DNA from: Pedobacter roseus | Lineage (GTDB): Bacteria; Bacteroidota; Bacteroidia; Sphingobacteriales; Sphingobacteriaceae | Assembly (NCBI RefSeq): GCF_014395225.1 | Contig: NZ_CP060723.1 | Span: forward strand, 868,001-932,000 | Length of the DNA stretch: 64,000 nt | Reading direction: 5' to 3' | Part shown: positions 53,223 through 61,629 of the stretch, in pieces | Layout of the letters: the number at the start of each line of letters is the position of its first letter | Numbering within the stretch: the stretch's first letter is position 1 | Position numbers and translations under genes: made by a program | Notes under the pieces: model-generated | Databases searched by the model: none | Told to the model about the DNA's origin: nothing | The model's input: the letters and a program-made list of their open reading frames with translations, nothing else

Positions 53223-54095
53223 TTATAATTTACTAAAAGGTAAATCAAAAGTCCCGTCTGTAATATTTACCGACGTTTTTATGGTGGTATTCTGGTTGCC
53301 ACCACTGAAGAAAAATGTTCCTTTCAATTTATTTCCGGCTTCGCTTGTAATCACCAAAGTGCCCGCATCTGCATAAAATGAACCAGTTTGACCTTGGTCT
53401 TTCATATAAACACCGGTCCCGTCTTTAGCTATATCGTACGTACCTACGCCTTTGTAGTCAATTATTGAAATAAGCAGGCGTTTATCTCCGTTGACTGTTG
53501 CAATGGTTAATAATTTACCAAGGGGAGACATTACTGATGAAGCCTCGCCGGTAAAACCAGTTACTGTGCCATCAACCTTTGCACTTAAGTTATTTGTACT
53601 ATTGTTCGATTCAGGGATTTTTGCCGGCACCAAACTAATGCTAAACTGGCCTTCGCTAATGGTTTTGGTGGCTGAAGTCACATAATTTTGTCCTTTAAAT
53701 TCGAAAGTTCCTTTAATATATTGGTTCGCTAAATAACTGGTTATTTTAATTGTACCGTTAGAGGTACTAAGGTAAGCATCTTGTAAGCCAGTTACATTTG
53801 GTAGATAGGTAGCCATATTACTGTCGGATATAGTATATGTTCCAGCACCTTTAAAATCACTAATTACTAAGCTAAAACCACTGGTTACTTTATTTCCCGA
53901 AATCTGAAGAGTTGTTTTATCGCCTATCACATAAGTTTGGGCCGTTGTAAACGTACACTGCAATAAAACACCATCAACTTTTCCGCTCATAGAGGATGTA
54001 TCCCATTCAGGGTGGTAATCGATTTCTTTTTTGCAGGATGAAGTAATAAGGAGGCATACCAATGCCAATAAGGATAATTTAAAAGGTACTTTCAC
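53223..54095 (-). CDS. Lipoprotein with two similar halves
   Basis: Unknown function. Signal peptide with lipobox TSSC (Cys21). Two halves share a pattern: SGKVDGVLLQCTF...LVISDFKGAGTYTISDSNMATYL and SAKVDGTVTGFTG...ISIIDYKGVGTYDIAKDGTGVYM, each followed by strands ending in a KGTF(E/F)F element (IKGTFEFKG; LKGTFFFSGG) and EGQF/DGTF. This suggests a tandem beta-rich domain. The start is GTG 54095, since no ATG lies in frame near the signal peptide. Probably surface- or periplasm-exposed. Confidence 0.75.
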   Translation of the reverse strand: MKVPFKLSLLALVCLLITSSCKKEIDYHPEWDTSSMSGKVDGVLLQCTFTTAQTYVIGDKTTLQISGNKVTSGFSLVISDFKGAGTYTISDSNMATYLPNVTGLQDAYLSTSNGTIKITSYLANQYIKGTFEFKGQNYVTSATKTISEGQFSISLVPAKIPESNNSTNNLSAKVDGTVTGFTGEASSVMSPLGKLLTIATVNGDKRLLISIIDYKGVGTYDIAKDGTGVYMKDQGQTGSFYADAGTLVITSEAGNKLKGTFFFSGGNQNTTIKTSVNITDGTFDLPFSKL

Positions 54096-54142
54096 GAGGG
54101 CTAATTTGTTATGGTTAATAAATTTATGCGAAGATAAAGAAT

Positions 54143-54829
54143 TTAGTTAAGCTCTAATGAAAAGGTATGCAGCTTTTTAACAAATTTCTCCCGCTGGTAC
54201 CAGTCGTTATAAACCAGTTCGATCTGTTTAACTTCAAAAGTCCCGAAATCGAATTCCCTGTATTTTTCAATTAGATTAATCAGTGCAGTTTGATCTGTTA
54301 GTTCCGATTTGAAACGAATTACTGTGGCGTGGGCCGTTTGGATGTTATATCGTTTGTCGATGCTTTGTTGCAGGTCAGAATTTTTAAAGGTTTTGCGGAG
54401 CTCATCCCTGATTTCGTTTAAGGTATTGGTTAAAAACTCCTGGATTAAAATGCACGATGGCGATGCCGTTAAGCCCTTAAACTGGATTTTGAAACTTTTA
54501 TGCTTAGCCAAAACCTGTTGGATAAGTTTTATATAATCCTGAGCATTAATATCCTCTATATCAAAACCATCATAGCAGGAAATGATAGACATTAGCGTGA
54601 CGTGGATATCTGCATTTTGATAATAATATTGATCGGGCTCAATGGCTTTAGCTTTAGCTAAAAACTGTTGGATATTATGATTCGTAGCAGCATCGGGTCT
54701 GATCACCAAAGTAACTCCAAAACGATTGTCGGCGTCAGAATCAATTAAACGATCTATTTCGTAGTTACCATTGGCTATTTTGGAAATAGAATCATTATAA
54801 AGTTTGTTGTAGTGTTCGGCTAAATGCAT
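54143..54829 (-). CDS. 2H phosphoesterase (2'-5' RNA ligase-like)
   Basis: Likely hydrolyses or joins 2',5'- or cyclic phosphodiester bonds in RNA or nucleotides. The two catalytic motifs are HVT (His76, Thr78 in ADIHVTLMSI) and HAT (His167, Thr169 in QTAHATVIRF). The 228-residue length with an N-terminal helical extension fits the 2H superfamily. It is separated from glyS by the glyS terminator at 54841-54870 and precedes no functional partner. Substrate unknown. Confidence 0.83.
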   Translation of the reverse strand: MHLAEHYNKLYNDSISKIANGNYEIDRLIDSDADNRFGVTLVIRPDAATNHNIQQFLAKAKAIEPDQYYYQNADIHVTLMSIISCYDGFDIEDINAQDYIKLIQQVLAKHKSFKIQFKGLTASPSCILIQEFLTNTLNEIRDELRKTFKNSDLQQSIDKRYNIQTAHATVIRFKSELTDQTALINLIEKYREFDFGTFEVKQIELVYNDWYQREKFVKKLHTFSLELN

Positions 54830-54840
54830 TTTTATTATAC

Positions 54841-54870
54841 AAAAAAGTCGCAGGGGGTAAACCTGCGACT
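54841..54870 (-). terminator. glyS terminator
   Basis: AGTCGCAGG and CCTGCGACT form a perfect 9-base stem with loop gggtaaa; on the minus strand six T residues follow. It is 51 bases past the glyS stop codon and also just before the 2H gene start. Confidence 0.88.
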
Positions 54871-54921
54871 AAATATCATTAAATTAACTAAGCTGCCCTC
54901 AGGGGTCTTAGGTGGTCAAAA

Positions 54922-56565
54922 TTAAGCTAGCAAAGTTTTCCAGCTCACCGCTGATCCTATGATGTTTCCTAAATCGGCAATGGCTACACGCTCCTGCTCC
55001 ATGCTGTCGCGGTGGCGGATCGTAACCGTATTATCCTCTAAACTCTGGTGATCAACGGTAATACAGAAAGGAGTACCTACGGCATCCTGACGACGGTAAC
55101 GTTTACCAATTGCATCTTTCTCTTCGTAAATACAGTTGAAATCGAATTTCAGTTCATCCATAATTTCGCGTGCTTTTTCAGGCAAACCATCTTTTTTCGT
55201 CAGCGGGAAAATGGCTACTTTATATGGTGCCAAAGCAGGGTGTAAACGTAATAAAGTACGGCTATCCTGTTTATCTTCAGTACTTAAATCCTGCTCTTCA
55301 AAAGCATTGATCATCGTTAACAAGAACATACGGTCTAAACCGATAGAAGTTTCGATCACATAAGGAATATAATTACCATAAGGTTTACCTTCTTCATTTA
55401 AATCGTTATCAAAATACTGCATTTTCTTGCCAGAAAACTCCTGGTGCTGCTTTAAATCGAAATCGGTACGACTGTGGATTCCCTCAACTTCTTTAAACCC
55501 GAATGGGAATTCGAATTCAATATCGGTTGCGGCATTGGCATAATGCGCCAGTTTAACGTGGTCGTGATAACGGTATTTCTCAGGAGCGGTACCTAAAGCT
55601 TTGTGCCATTTTAAACGTGCTTCTTTCCAGTATTCGAACCATTTTGTGTCTTCACCCGGACGAACAAAAAACTGCATTTCCATTTGCTCAAATTCGCGCA
55701 TGCGCATAATAAACTGACGGGCAATTACCTCGTTTCTGAAAGCTTTACCAATCTGCGCAATACCGAAAGGAATTTTCATCCTTCCTGATTTTTGAACATT
55801 TAAAAAGTTAACAAAAATACCCTGGGCTGTTTCCGGACGAAGATAAACTTCATCACTGCCTTCTGCCATTGCACCAAATTGCGTGCTAAACATCAGGTTA
55901 AACTGACGTACATCTGTCCAGTTTGAGGTTTTAGAAATCGGGCAGATTACTTTATAATCAACAATTAAATCTTTTAGCTGTGCTAAGTTTTCAGATTTAA
56001 GCGCAAGGTTCATTTCTACTTCAAGCGCTAAACCTTTTTTAACAAATCTCCAGCTAGCTTCATCAACAAACGGATATTTGGCCTTATCTAAAATGCTTGC
56101 CTCATCTTTAAAACTAGGAATCCAGGCTGCTTGTCCTTCATCACTTAAACCCAATATTTCTTGTTGAAATTCTTCAAATTTAGCTTTGTTTTCTGCACTG
56201 AAACTGGCTAATTCAGAATATAATTCATCAATTTTATTTTCTAATAACTGATCGGCGCGGTAACGTTTTTTCGAATCTTTATTGTCAATCATCGGGTCGT
56301 TAAAACCATCAACGTGTCCGCTTGCCTTCCAAACCTTAGGATGCATAAAAATTGCAGAATCAATCCCTACAATATTTTCGTGCATCTGTACCATAGCTTT
56401 CCACCAGTATGTTTTAATGTTGTTTTTTAACTCGGCACCCAATTGGCCATAATCGTAAACAGCACTTAAGCCATCATATATTTCGCTGCTCTGGAATACA
56501 AAACCGTATTCTTTAGCATGTGATATTACATTTTTAAATTGTTCGTCGTTATTCTTTTGAGCCAT
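54922..56565 (-). CDS. glyS: Glycine--tRNA ligase (dimeric, alpha2 type)
   Basis: Charges tRNA-Gly; cytoplasmic class II synthetase. The 547-residue protein is the single-chain form. Markers: YGFVFQSSEIYDGLSAVYDYGQLG (about 20-43, motif 1 region), LRPETAQGIFVNF (about 241-253), FGIAQIGKAFRNEV (motif 2), VIETSIGLDRMFLL (motif 3 region) and the C-terminal anticodon-binding domain LAPYKVAIFPLTKKDGL. It has an insertion of about 95 residues (about 95-190) before the core, as expected in the family. Own promoter box and terminator. Confidence 0.95.
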   Translation of the reverse strand: MAQKNNDEQFKNVISHAKEYGFVFQSSEIYDGLSAVYDYGQLGAELKNNIKTYWWKAMVQMHENIVGIDSAIFMHPKVWKASGHVDGFNDPMIDNKDSKKRYRADQLLENKIDELYSELASFSAENKAKFEEFQQEILGLSDEGQAAWIPSFKDEASILDKAKYPFVDEASWRFVKKGLALEVEMNLALKSENLAQLKDLIVDYKVICPISKTSNWTDVRQFNLMFSTQFGAMAEGSDEVYLRPETAQGIFVNFLNVQKSGRMKIPFGIAQIGKAFRNEVIARQFIMRMREFEQMEMQFFVRPGEDTKWFEYWKEARLKWHKALGTAPEKYRYHDHVKLAHYANAATDIEFEFPFGFKEVEGIHSRTDFDLKQHQEFSGKKMQYFDNDLNEEGKPYGNYIPYVIETSIGLDRMFLLTMINAFEEQDLSTEDKQDSRTLLRLHPALAPYKVAIFPLTKKDGLPEKAREIMDELKFDFNCIYEEKDAIGKRYRRQDAVGTPFCITVDHQSLEDNTVTIRHRDSMEQERVAIADLGNIIGSAVSWKTLLA

Positions 56566-56572
56566 AATGCAG

Positions 56573-56580
56573 CAAAGATA
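56573..56580 (-). promoter_or_regulatory. -7 promoter element of glyS
   Basis: TATCTTTG on the minus strand fits TAnnTTTG, 7 bases before the start codon. Confidence 0.5.
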
Positions 56581-56903
56581 ATAAATAAGGTAAAAGGTAA
56601 GAGGTAAAAGGTAAAAGGTTTTTGATCAAGCCAAAATGGATTAATAAATTTTAGAATGTTGGCATTTAACTCAGGTGGCTAAGGTGGTCAGAAAAGACGA
56701 AAGGCATCTTGATGAGCGAGCTTATATGTTCTTAAATCTCTTATATGGTTCAAAATATTTAGTAAAGCAATGGTTTGCTTATTGGTTCCGGTGTTCCTGC
56801 CTTCCGCTTTACTTCTCCCGATGAAAAATCGGGATCGTGCCCGCTGCAATCAGGTTTAGGTGGCCAAAATGCGGAGCTATGAATGGTTTCAATATAGTCT
56901 ACT
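56581..56903. other. Non-coding DNA with AGGTAAAAGG run and repeat remnants
   Basis: The gap 56566-56965 has no gene. 56586-56621 is a run of aggtaaaagg-like units (taaggtaaaaggtaagagg), and 56815-56865 contains ctcccgatgaaaaatcggga and cccgctgcaatcaggtttag, variants of the extragenic strings at 11930 and 33391. Confidence 0.4.
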
Positions 56904-56937
56904 AAAAAAAATCGGCGTCGCTAAATGCAACACCGAT
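56904..56937 (-). terminator. Terminator after the GGX-protein gene
   Basis: On the minus strand ATCGGTGTTGC pairs with GCGACGCCGAT (with G-U pairs) and seven T residues follow, 29 bases past the stop codon at 56966. Confidence 0.85.
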
Positions 56938-56965
56938 CTTTGACGAGAAACGCCAATCTAATTAA

Positions 56966-57697
56966 TTATGGAGTAGGGGGAGTATCGGTACCTGTTGTAA
57001 TAATACTTACAATACCTTCAGTACCAGTTGAACCAACCCCATTTACTGGAGAAACTCCAACGCCTCCTTCAGAACCCCAGCTTGCAACCGGTCCCATGGT
57101 TTTGCAATCGCTGCTTTTAGAAAAAGTCCCTGTTGTTTTACCATCATCTCCAGGTTGTCCGGCTAAACCTTGTGAGCCGCCAACTCCTGGCCGGCCACCT
57201 GCACCACCATTTGTTTGCATAGGAATTTGAGTGCTTCCAGATTGATTATGTTTCATCACTATAGAGATATCTCCACCTCTGCCACCCGGGCCGCCAAAAC
57301 CGCCATCTCCGCCTCTTCCGCCATGGCCTCCATTTCCACCATGTCTGCCTAATTCACAGTCATCCCCGTCGCCGCCTTTGCCACCTTTACCACCAGTGCC
57401 GCCTTTGCCACCAGTGCCTCCATCTCCTCCCTTGCCGCCAACACTAGAGATATTAAAACCTCCATAGTATATTTCTACTTCTAATCTGAAATTTCCAGCA
57501 GCTCCACCAGGTCCGCCTGTTCCACCATTGCCACCAGGTCCGCCAGGTCCTCCAGGTCCACCTAATTCGGCACAATCATCATCGCAACACCATGGGCAAT
57601 TTGCTTTGTTCCCATTAATACCTAAACCACCATTTAATCCTTCTGGCCCAGTGAAACCTACAGCTCCATCTGTTCCGTTTAAAATAATATTATGCAT
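56966..57697 (-). CDS. Glycine-rich GGX-repeat protein
   Basis: Unknown function. The 243-residue product has no signal peptide or membrane segment. It alternates short beta-like segments (GNFRLEVEIYYGGFNISSV, GDISIVMKHNQ, EGIVSIITT) with runs of GGX triplets: GGPGGPGGPGGNGGTGGPGG (about 46-65), GGKGGDGGTGGKGGTGGKGG (about 87-106) and GGNGGHGGRGGDGGFGGPGG (about 120-139). Such GGX runs can form bundled polyglycine-II helices, as in some phage adhesins and snow-flea antifreeze protein; this is inference. Cysteines cluster at NCPWCCDDDCAEL (about 33-45), with two more in CELGRHGG and SSDCKTM. It lies 21 bases after the gene at 57719 and shares its operon. Confidence 0.8.
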   Translation of the reverse strand: MHNIILNGTDGAVGFTGPEGLNGGLGINGNKANCPWCCDDDCAELGGPGGPGGPGGNGGTGGPGGAAGNFRLEVEIYYGGFNISSVGGKGGDGGTGGKGGTGGKGGKGGDGDDCELGRHGGNGGHGGRGGDGGFGGPGGRGGDISIVMKHNQSGSTQIPMQTNGGAGGRPGVGGSQGLAGQPGDDGKTTGTFSKSSDCKTMGPVASWGSEGGVGVSPVNGVGSTGTEGIVSIITTGTDTPPTP

Positions 57698-57718
57698 TTT
57701 AATATGATTTTTATTAAG

Positions 57719-58426
57719 CTAATTTTTTATCTGTTTATTTGTTAAAATTGAAGCAGAATGGCTTTCGAGTTTGTTCGAATAAGCTTTTGCTGTTTTACAC
57801 TTTAAGAAAAGGTAGGATGATTTTATATCCATTTTTCCGTTGGTATGTATTACTAAATTTCTGCCTTTAATAAGATCTGTACCAGAATTAACTGTTAGTG
57901 TGGCGTTAGTATTAATGATGATGTCATCTAATGCAAAATACACTACATTAAATCCTAAACGCGGATTCCTTAATAGATTCATTGTCATTTTATAGGCGTG
58001 AATGGCTTCAAAGTCATCCCATAAAATCTGTTTGCCATGATGACTGGTAAGTAGTTTCGCTAACTGAAAATTGCTTTTCCTTCTTATATTCTTGAACTGG
58101 CTTTGCAGTGAATGCTCAACATGATCGTGACATTTACAATCACTTTGTTTTGAAAAGTTATAGTCTTTTTTTGCAATTGCTAAAGATTCATCATCATCAT
58201 CAGAAATAGCTTTTAAAACACTTTCCTTGCTTAAACCTTGCGGAATTATACTCAATTCTTGTAGGTCTTCAAATGATTTAATAGATACATAATGTAAAGC
58301 ATCTGAGAACATTTTTTCATTTGGACCGATTGTAATGTGGCTGTTTTCTTCAACTTCTACGGTAATTGATTTTACCCTTTGGAGTTCCTTTACTGATATT
58401 AATTTTCTTTCTTTAAAATTTTCCAT
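57719..58426 (-). CDS. Unrecognised partner of the GGX protein
   Basis: I do not recognise a family. The 235-residue product is soluble. Residues 1-85 have a mixed alpha/beta character; near 94-106 is SDCKCHDHVEHS, a Cys/His/Asp-rich stretch that could bind metal. The region about 155-205 reads FNVVYFALDDIIINTNATLT, VNSGTDLIKGRNLVIHTNG and KMDIKSSYLFLKCK: short strand-turn repeats resembling a beta-helix. Such strand segments often occur within the same polypeptide as GGX runs, so these two genes may be two halves of one design. It is the upstream gene of the pair. Confidence 0.65.
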   Translation of the reverse strand: MENFKERKLISVKELQRVKSITVEVEENSHITIGPNEKMFSDALHYVSIKSFEDLQELSIIPQGLSKESVLKAISDDDDESLAIAKKDYNFSKQSDCKCHDHVEHSLQSQFKNIRRKSNFQLAKLLTSHHGKQILWDDFEAIHAYKMTMNLLRNPRLGFNVVYFALDDIIINTNATLTVNSGTDLIKGRNLVIHTNGKMDIKSSYLFLKCKTAKAYSNKLESHSASILTNKQIKN

Positions 58427-58826
58427 GATTTTAGATTTTATTTAATGGCAAATAATAATTTTTGTGATTTGTTTAATAGACTAATGGCACTGTTATTCTA
58501 AGGGTTTCAGATTTTCTGTAAGCTACTTTGTCTTTCTTTTTTCAATGTTTTTGACATGGTTTTTAGGTTTTAAATTTTGCCTACTTTATTCAGGATTTTC
58601 GGCTTGTTCCTTTTGTATTCCATGGTGTTAAACCATACCCAAAATTGAAGTAACGGCGTTATAAAAACATTAGGTAAAACACTAAAAACCAGTAGTAAAT
58701 GCAACAAAATAAAATGCAGTAAAAACAACATTGAAATATGGGGAAAACCCCATCTGTTATCGTTAAAAGTTTTATCACTTTTGATAATTAACATTAACTT
58801 TAATCAGAACCAAAAAAATCATTAAC
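58427..58826. other. Divergent intergenic region between the GGX pair and the signalling operon
   Basis: 400 bases between divergent transcription units. AT-rich. A 74-codon minus-strand frame with hydrophobic character (58570-58794) exists but its N terminus overlaps the promoter side of the plus-strand gene, and I do not call it. A region for mutual control of the two units is plausible; no palindrome stands out. Confidence 0.4.
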
Positions 58827-59459
58827 ATGAAAGATTTCCTTATTTATGCCATCGTATTTTTATTCGGTGCATTCGTACTCTATCTGGTACAAAAACTGAT
58901 CGGTTTAATGAAAACCGAGGAGAGGAGCCAGCCCAATACCATGGATACCAGGACGATTAAGCAGATGGTTGACGAGTATCGTAATAACCATTTGGATGCC
59001 ATTAACAAAACATTAGGTTTAAATGATGCCCATTCGGTTTCATTTGGCTTAAAAACCCTTAAAAAATTTATTGCCGATATCGAATATCAAACCAAAAAGA
59101 GAAATCCTGGGATTAGTATAGGTGCCCTTGGCGTACGTTTCTACTATGCTGCCTATCCTAAAGAAAGTGAATGGGAAAACTTCGAAAATGAAAAAACCAT
59201 CGGAAAAGATTATGCCCATAAACATACGCTTGTGATGATTCCAACTTTAAAAAAGAAAATCAGCAATGGAAATTATCAGGATTACGACTTTAACCCACTG
59301 GATAAGGCTACCTATTTTATAAATGAACGTGAAATAGAGCGGCCAATAGCAATGATGGCAATGGATTCAAATAGCAATGATGGTCAATCGAGGCAGGTGA
59401 TGGCACAAAACCACGGACAGACTATTCCACCCGCTGATGATGCTGTAGAAACCTATTAA
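58827..59459 (+). CDS. Membrane-anchored hypothetical protein (signalling operon, first gene)
   Basis: Unknown function. The 210-residue product has an N-terminal membrane helix (residues 4-25, FLIYAIVFLFGAFVLYLVQKL) and a cytoplasmic or periplasmic domain: RTIKQMVDEYRNNHLDAINKTLGL, SFGLKTLKKFIADIEYQTKKRNP, GALGVRFYYAAYPKESEWE and HTLVMIPTLKKK. This pattern is known to me only as a hypothetical in this group. It starts the plus-strand unit that also encodes a membrane protein, a kinase and a response regulator; the next gene starts 13 bases after its stop codon, so it probably takes part in the signalling. Confidence 0.65.
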   Translation: MKDFLIYAIVFLFGAFVLYLVQKLIGLMKTEERSQPNTMDTRTIKQMVDEYRNNHLDAINKTLGLNDAHSVSFGLKTLKKFIADIEYQTKKRNPGISIGALGVRFYYAAYPKESEWENFENEKTIGKDYAHKHTLVMIPTLKKKISNGNYQDYDFNPLDKATYFINEREIERPIAMMAMDSNSNDGQSRQVMAQNHGQTIPPADDAVETY

Positions 59460-59472
59460 TTCATTATTTCAA

Positions 59473-60119
59473 ATGAACGACTTACAGAAATTTTTGAGTG
59501 ATAGCTTTCTTTGGGTTGAAGGGGAGCGGCGATTGTAGGCTTAGGATATTATAAAAGTCTTAAAGGACAATATTGGCGATTTCTTGTTTATTATCTGATT
59601 ATTATTTTTCTCTTTGAGGTGATAGGTAAATGGGGAGGTGATTATTTCCATTTTTCAAAAACAAAATATTATAATTATATCGTTATTCCTTTCCAGTTTG
59701 TATTCTTTTTCTGGTTGTATGCAGTAAAATCATTTTCGGATAAAAAATTGTTTTGGATTCTTTCTTTATTATACCTTCTTTCATTTGTGTGCAGCACTAT
59801 TTTTTTTAAGGAAAGTAAAATATATTTTTCGTTCAATTATACTTTTGGATGCCTCTTATTGATGTTTCTGGTAATTAAAGAGTATTACAATCAGATTAAT
59901 TCGGCTAATATTCTCAATTTTCAGGAAAACAGGATGTTTTATATTAATTTAGGTGTAACCCTGTTTTATATTGGAACCTTGCCTTTCTTTACCTTTTATT
60001 CGTTACTGAGGGCTTATCTTCCAATCTGGAACATTTATTTCGATTATTTCCTTATTTCAGGCATTGTAATGTATGTATTATTCTCAATTTCATTTATATG
60101 GGGAAAACAGAACTCTTAA
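59473..60119 (+). pseudogene. Polytopic membrane sensor-like protein, apparent single-base frameshift
   Basis: Unknown function. ATG 59473 opens MNDLQKFLSDSFLWVEG and hits TAG after 21 codons; a second frame, from which GTG 59619 starts a 166-residue protein, continues the same domain. Adding one G to the G4 run at 59521-59524 gives WVEGGAAIVGLGYYKSLKGQ and joins them into 215 residues with six to seven hydrophobic segments (for example FLVYYLIIIFLFEVIG, IPFQFVFFFWLYAV, ISGIVMYVLFSISFIW). The end overlaps the kinase start by 22 bases. Likely a membrane sensor module feeding the kinase, which itself has only one membrane helix. Confidence 0.7.
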
Positions 60120-60883
60120 TTACCATTATCCTGTTTAACCTGTTTTTTGTGCTGTTTGTGGTGGCCGTTATGGTTTATATCAAAAAATACAAAGAGCGGA
60201 AAAGGGAATACCTGAACGAAATCGGGATTACGAAAGAAATCCACCAAAAAGAACTTTTAGCTACACAGTTAGAAATACAACAGGCCACCATGCAGCAGAT
60301 TGGACGGGAGTTGCATGATAACATCGGACAAAAACTGACCCTGGTAAGCCTTTACACCCAACAGCTTGTATATGAAAATAAAGTGCCACAGGAAAATGAA
60401 AAGATTGAGCAAATTTATCAGATCATCAATTCATCGCTGCAGGATTTAAGAAGTTTATCAAAAAATCTCACCAACGATAATGTAATTGAAAATGAAATGG
60501 TAACTTTAATACAGGAAGAAGTAAACCATATCAATGCTTTAAAGAGGTGCAAAGTAACTTTTGAACATAATTTCGAAAAAATCGACCTCGAATTCGTAAA
60601 AAAGAACGTGTTATTAAGGATTACGCAGGAATTTCTTCAGAATAGTTTAAAACATGCCCGTTGCAATACTATTGCCATCACGTTAAAGTCGTCTTCCGAT
60701 GCTTTTTTGACATTACACCTGCAGGATGATGGAGTGGGTTTCGATTATACCGGGTTAACAGCAGATGGCATTGGTTTAAAAAACATGAAAAAAAGAACCG
60801 AAATAATTGGTGGCCATTTTAACCTGCAGAGTAAACCCAATTTCGGTACCACACTGACTATTTTACTAGATAAACAATCATGA
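60098..60883 (+). CDS. Sensor histidine kinase, NarX/LiaS type
   Basis: The 261-residue protein has one membrane helix (residues 6-28), a short linker coiled coil (about 40-68), the HisKA_3 helix QIGRELHDNIGQKLTLV with phosphoacceptor His73, and a HATPase domain with LQNSLKHARCNTIAI (N box), DDGVGFDYTG (G1) and GIGLKNMKKRTEIIGGHF (G2). There is no periplasmic sensor domain, so the signal probably comes through the upstream membrane proteins. It overlaps the response regulator gene by 4 bases. Confidence 0.93.
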   Translation: MGKTELLITIILFNLFFVLFVVAVMVYIKKYKERKREYLNEIGITKEIHQKELLATQLEIQQATMQQIGRELHDNIGQKLTLVSLYTQQLVYENKVPQENEKIEQIYQIINSSLQDLRSLSKNLTNDNVIENEMVTLIQEEVNHINALKRCKVTFEHNFEKIDLEFVKKNVLLRITQEFLQNSLKHARCNTIAITLKSSSDAFLTLHLQDDGVGFDYTGLTADGIGLKNMKKRTEIIGGHFNLQSKPNFGTTLTILLDKQS

Positions 60884-61512
60884 AAAAAACAATAGTTGTT
60901 GTTGATGATCATGTCCTCATCGCGAAAGCGCTTCAGGGCATTATTAATAACTTTGCAGCGTTTGAGGTGATTTATGTATGTGAAAACGGGAAAGACCTGA
61001 TCGATAAATTTGAAAGCAATTGCAAAATCCCCGATATTATTCTTTTAGATATCAGTATGCCCATAATGGATGGTTTTGAAACCGTAAGCTGGTTAAAAGA
61101 ACATATGCCCGATATAAAAGTGATGGCCTTGAGTATGCAGGGCGAAGAAAAAAGTGTAATCAAAATGGTAAGTAACGGCGCTACGGGCTATCTGCTCAAA
61201 AATGCACATCCGGTAGAACTCGAAAACGCACTGACTAAGTTAAATGCCAATGGCTTTTTTTACCCCGATTGGGCTTCAAAAATTATCTTCTCCAGCTTAA
61301 ATAAAACAAAGGATAACGAAATCAAAATCTCAGACCGTGAGAAAGAATTTTTAAAATACACTGTTACCGAACTCAATTACAAAGAAATAGCCGATAAAAT
61401 GTTCTGCAGTCCCCGCACTGTGGAAAGCTACCGCGACCAGTTATGCGAAAAATTGGAACTCAAAACCCGTGTAGGGTTGGCTGTTTTTGCCATTAAAAAT
61501 GGATTTGCGTAG
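60880..61512 (+). CDS. NarL/LuxR-type response regulator
   Basis: Partner of the kinase at 60098. Receiver domain (residues 1-120) with D9-D10 and phosphoacceptor D57 in DIILLDISMPIMDG; LLKNAHPVEL has the conserved lysine. A LuxR-type HTH occupies the C terminus (about 145-205: ISDREKEFLKYTVTELNYKEIADKMF, SPRTVESYRDQLCEKLELKTRVGL). Start ATGA overlaps the kinase stop codon. Likely targets include its own operon or the divergent GGX pair, which is a guess from the position. Confidence 0.94.
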   Translation: MKKTIVVVDDHVLIAKALQGIINNFAAFEVIYVCENGKDLIDKFESNCKIPDIILLDISMPIMDGFETVSWLKEHMPDIKVMALSMQGEEKSVIKMVSNGATGYLLKNAHPVELENALTKLNANGFFYPDWASKIIFSSLNKTKDNEIKISDREKEFLKYTVTELNYKEIADKMFCSPRTVESYRDQLCEKLELKTRVGLAVFAIKNGFA

Positions 61513-61617
61513 AAATGGTTAATTATTTAAACTGTATAAATTGGTTAAGTGGAGTGATGACACGATTAACCGATTTAAACAATTAACCGATTAACCATTT
61601 AACGTTCCATTTTTTCC

Positions 61618-61625
61618 TATTTTTG
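61618..61625 (+). promoter_or_regulatory. -7 promoter element of the glycerophosphodiesterase gene
   Basis: TATTTTTG fits TAnnTTTG and ends 4 bases before ATG 61630, so the transcript is nearly leaderless. Confidence 0.5.
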
Positions 61626-61629
61626 ATCC

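Noticed and set aside
58570..58794. 74-codon hydrophobic minus-strand frame
   Set aside because: Possible small membrane protein, but it lies in the divergent promoter region, has no recognised family, and AT-rich DNA gives such frames by chance. Not called.
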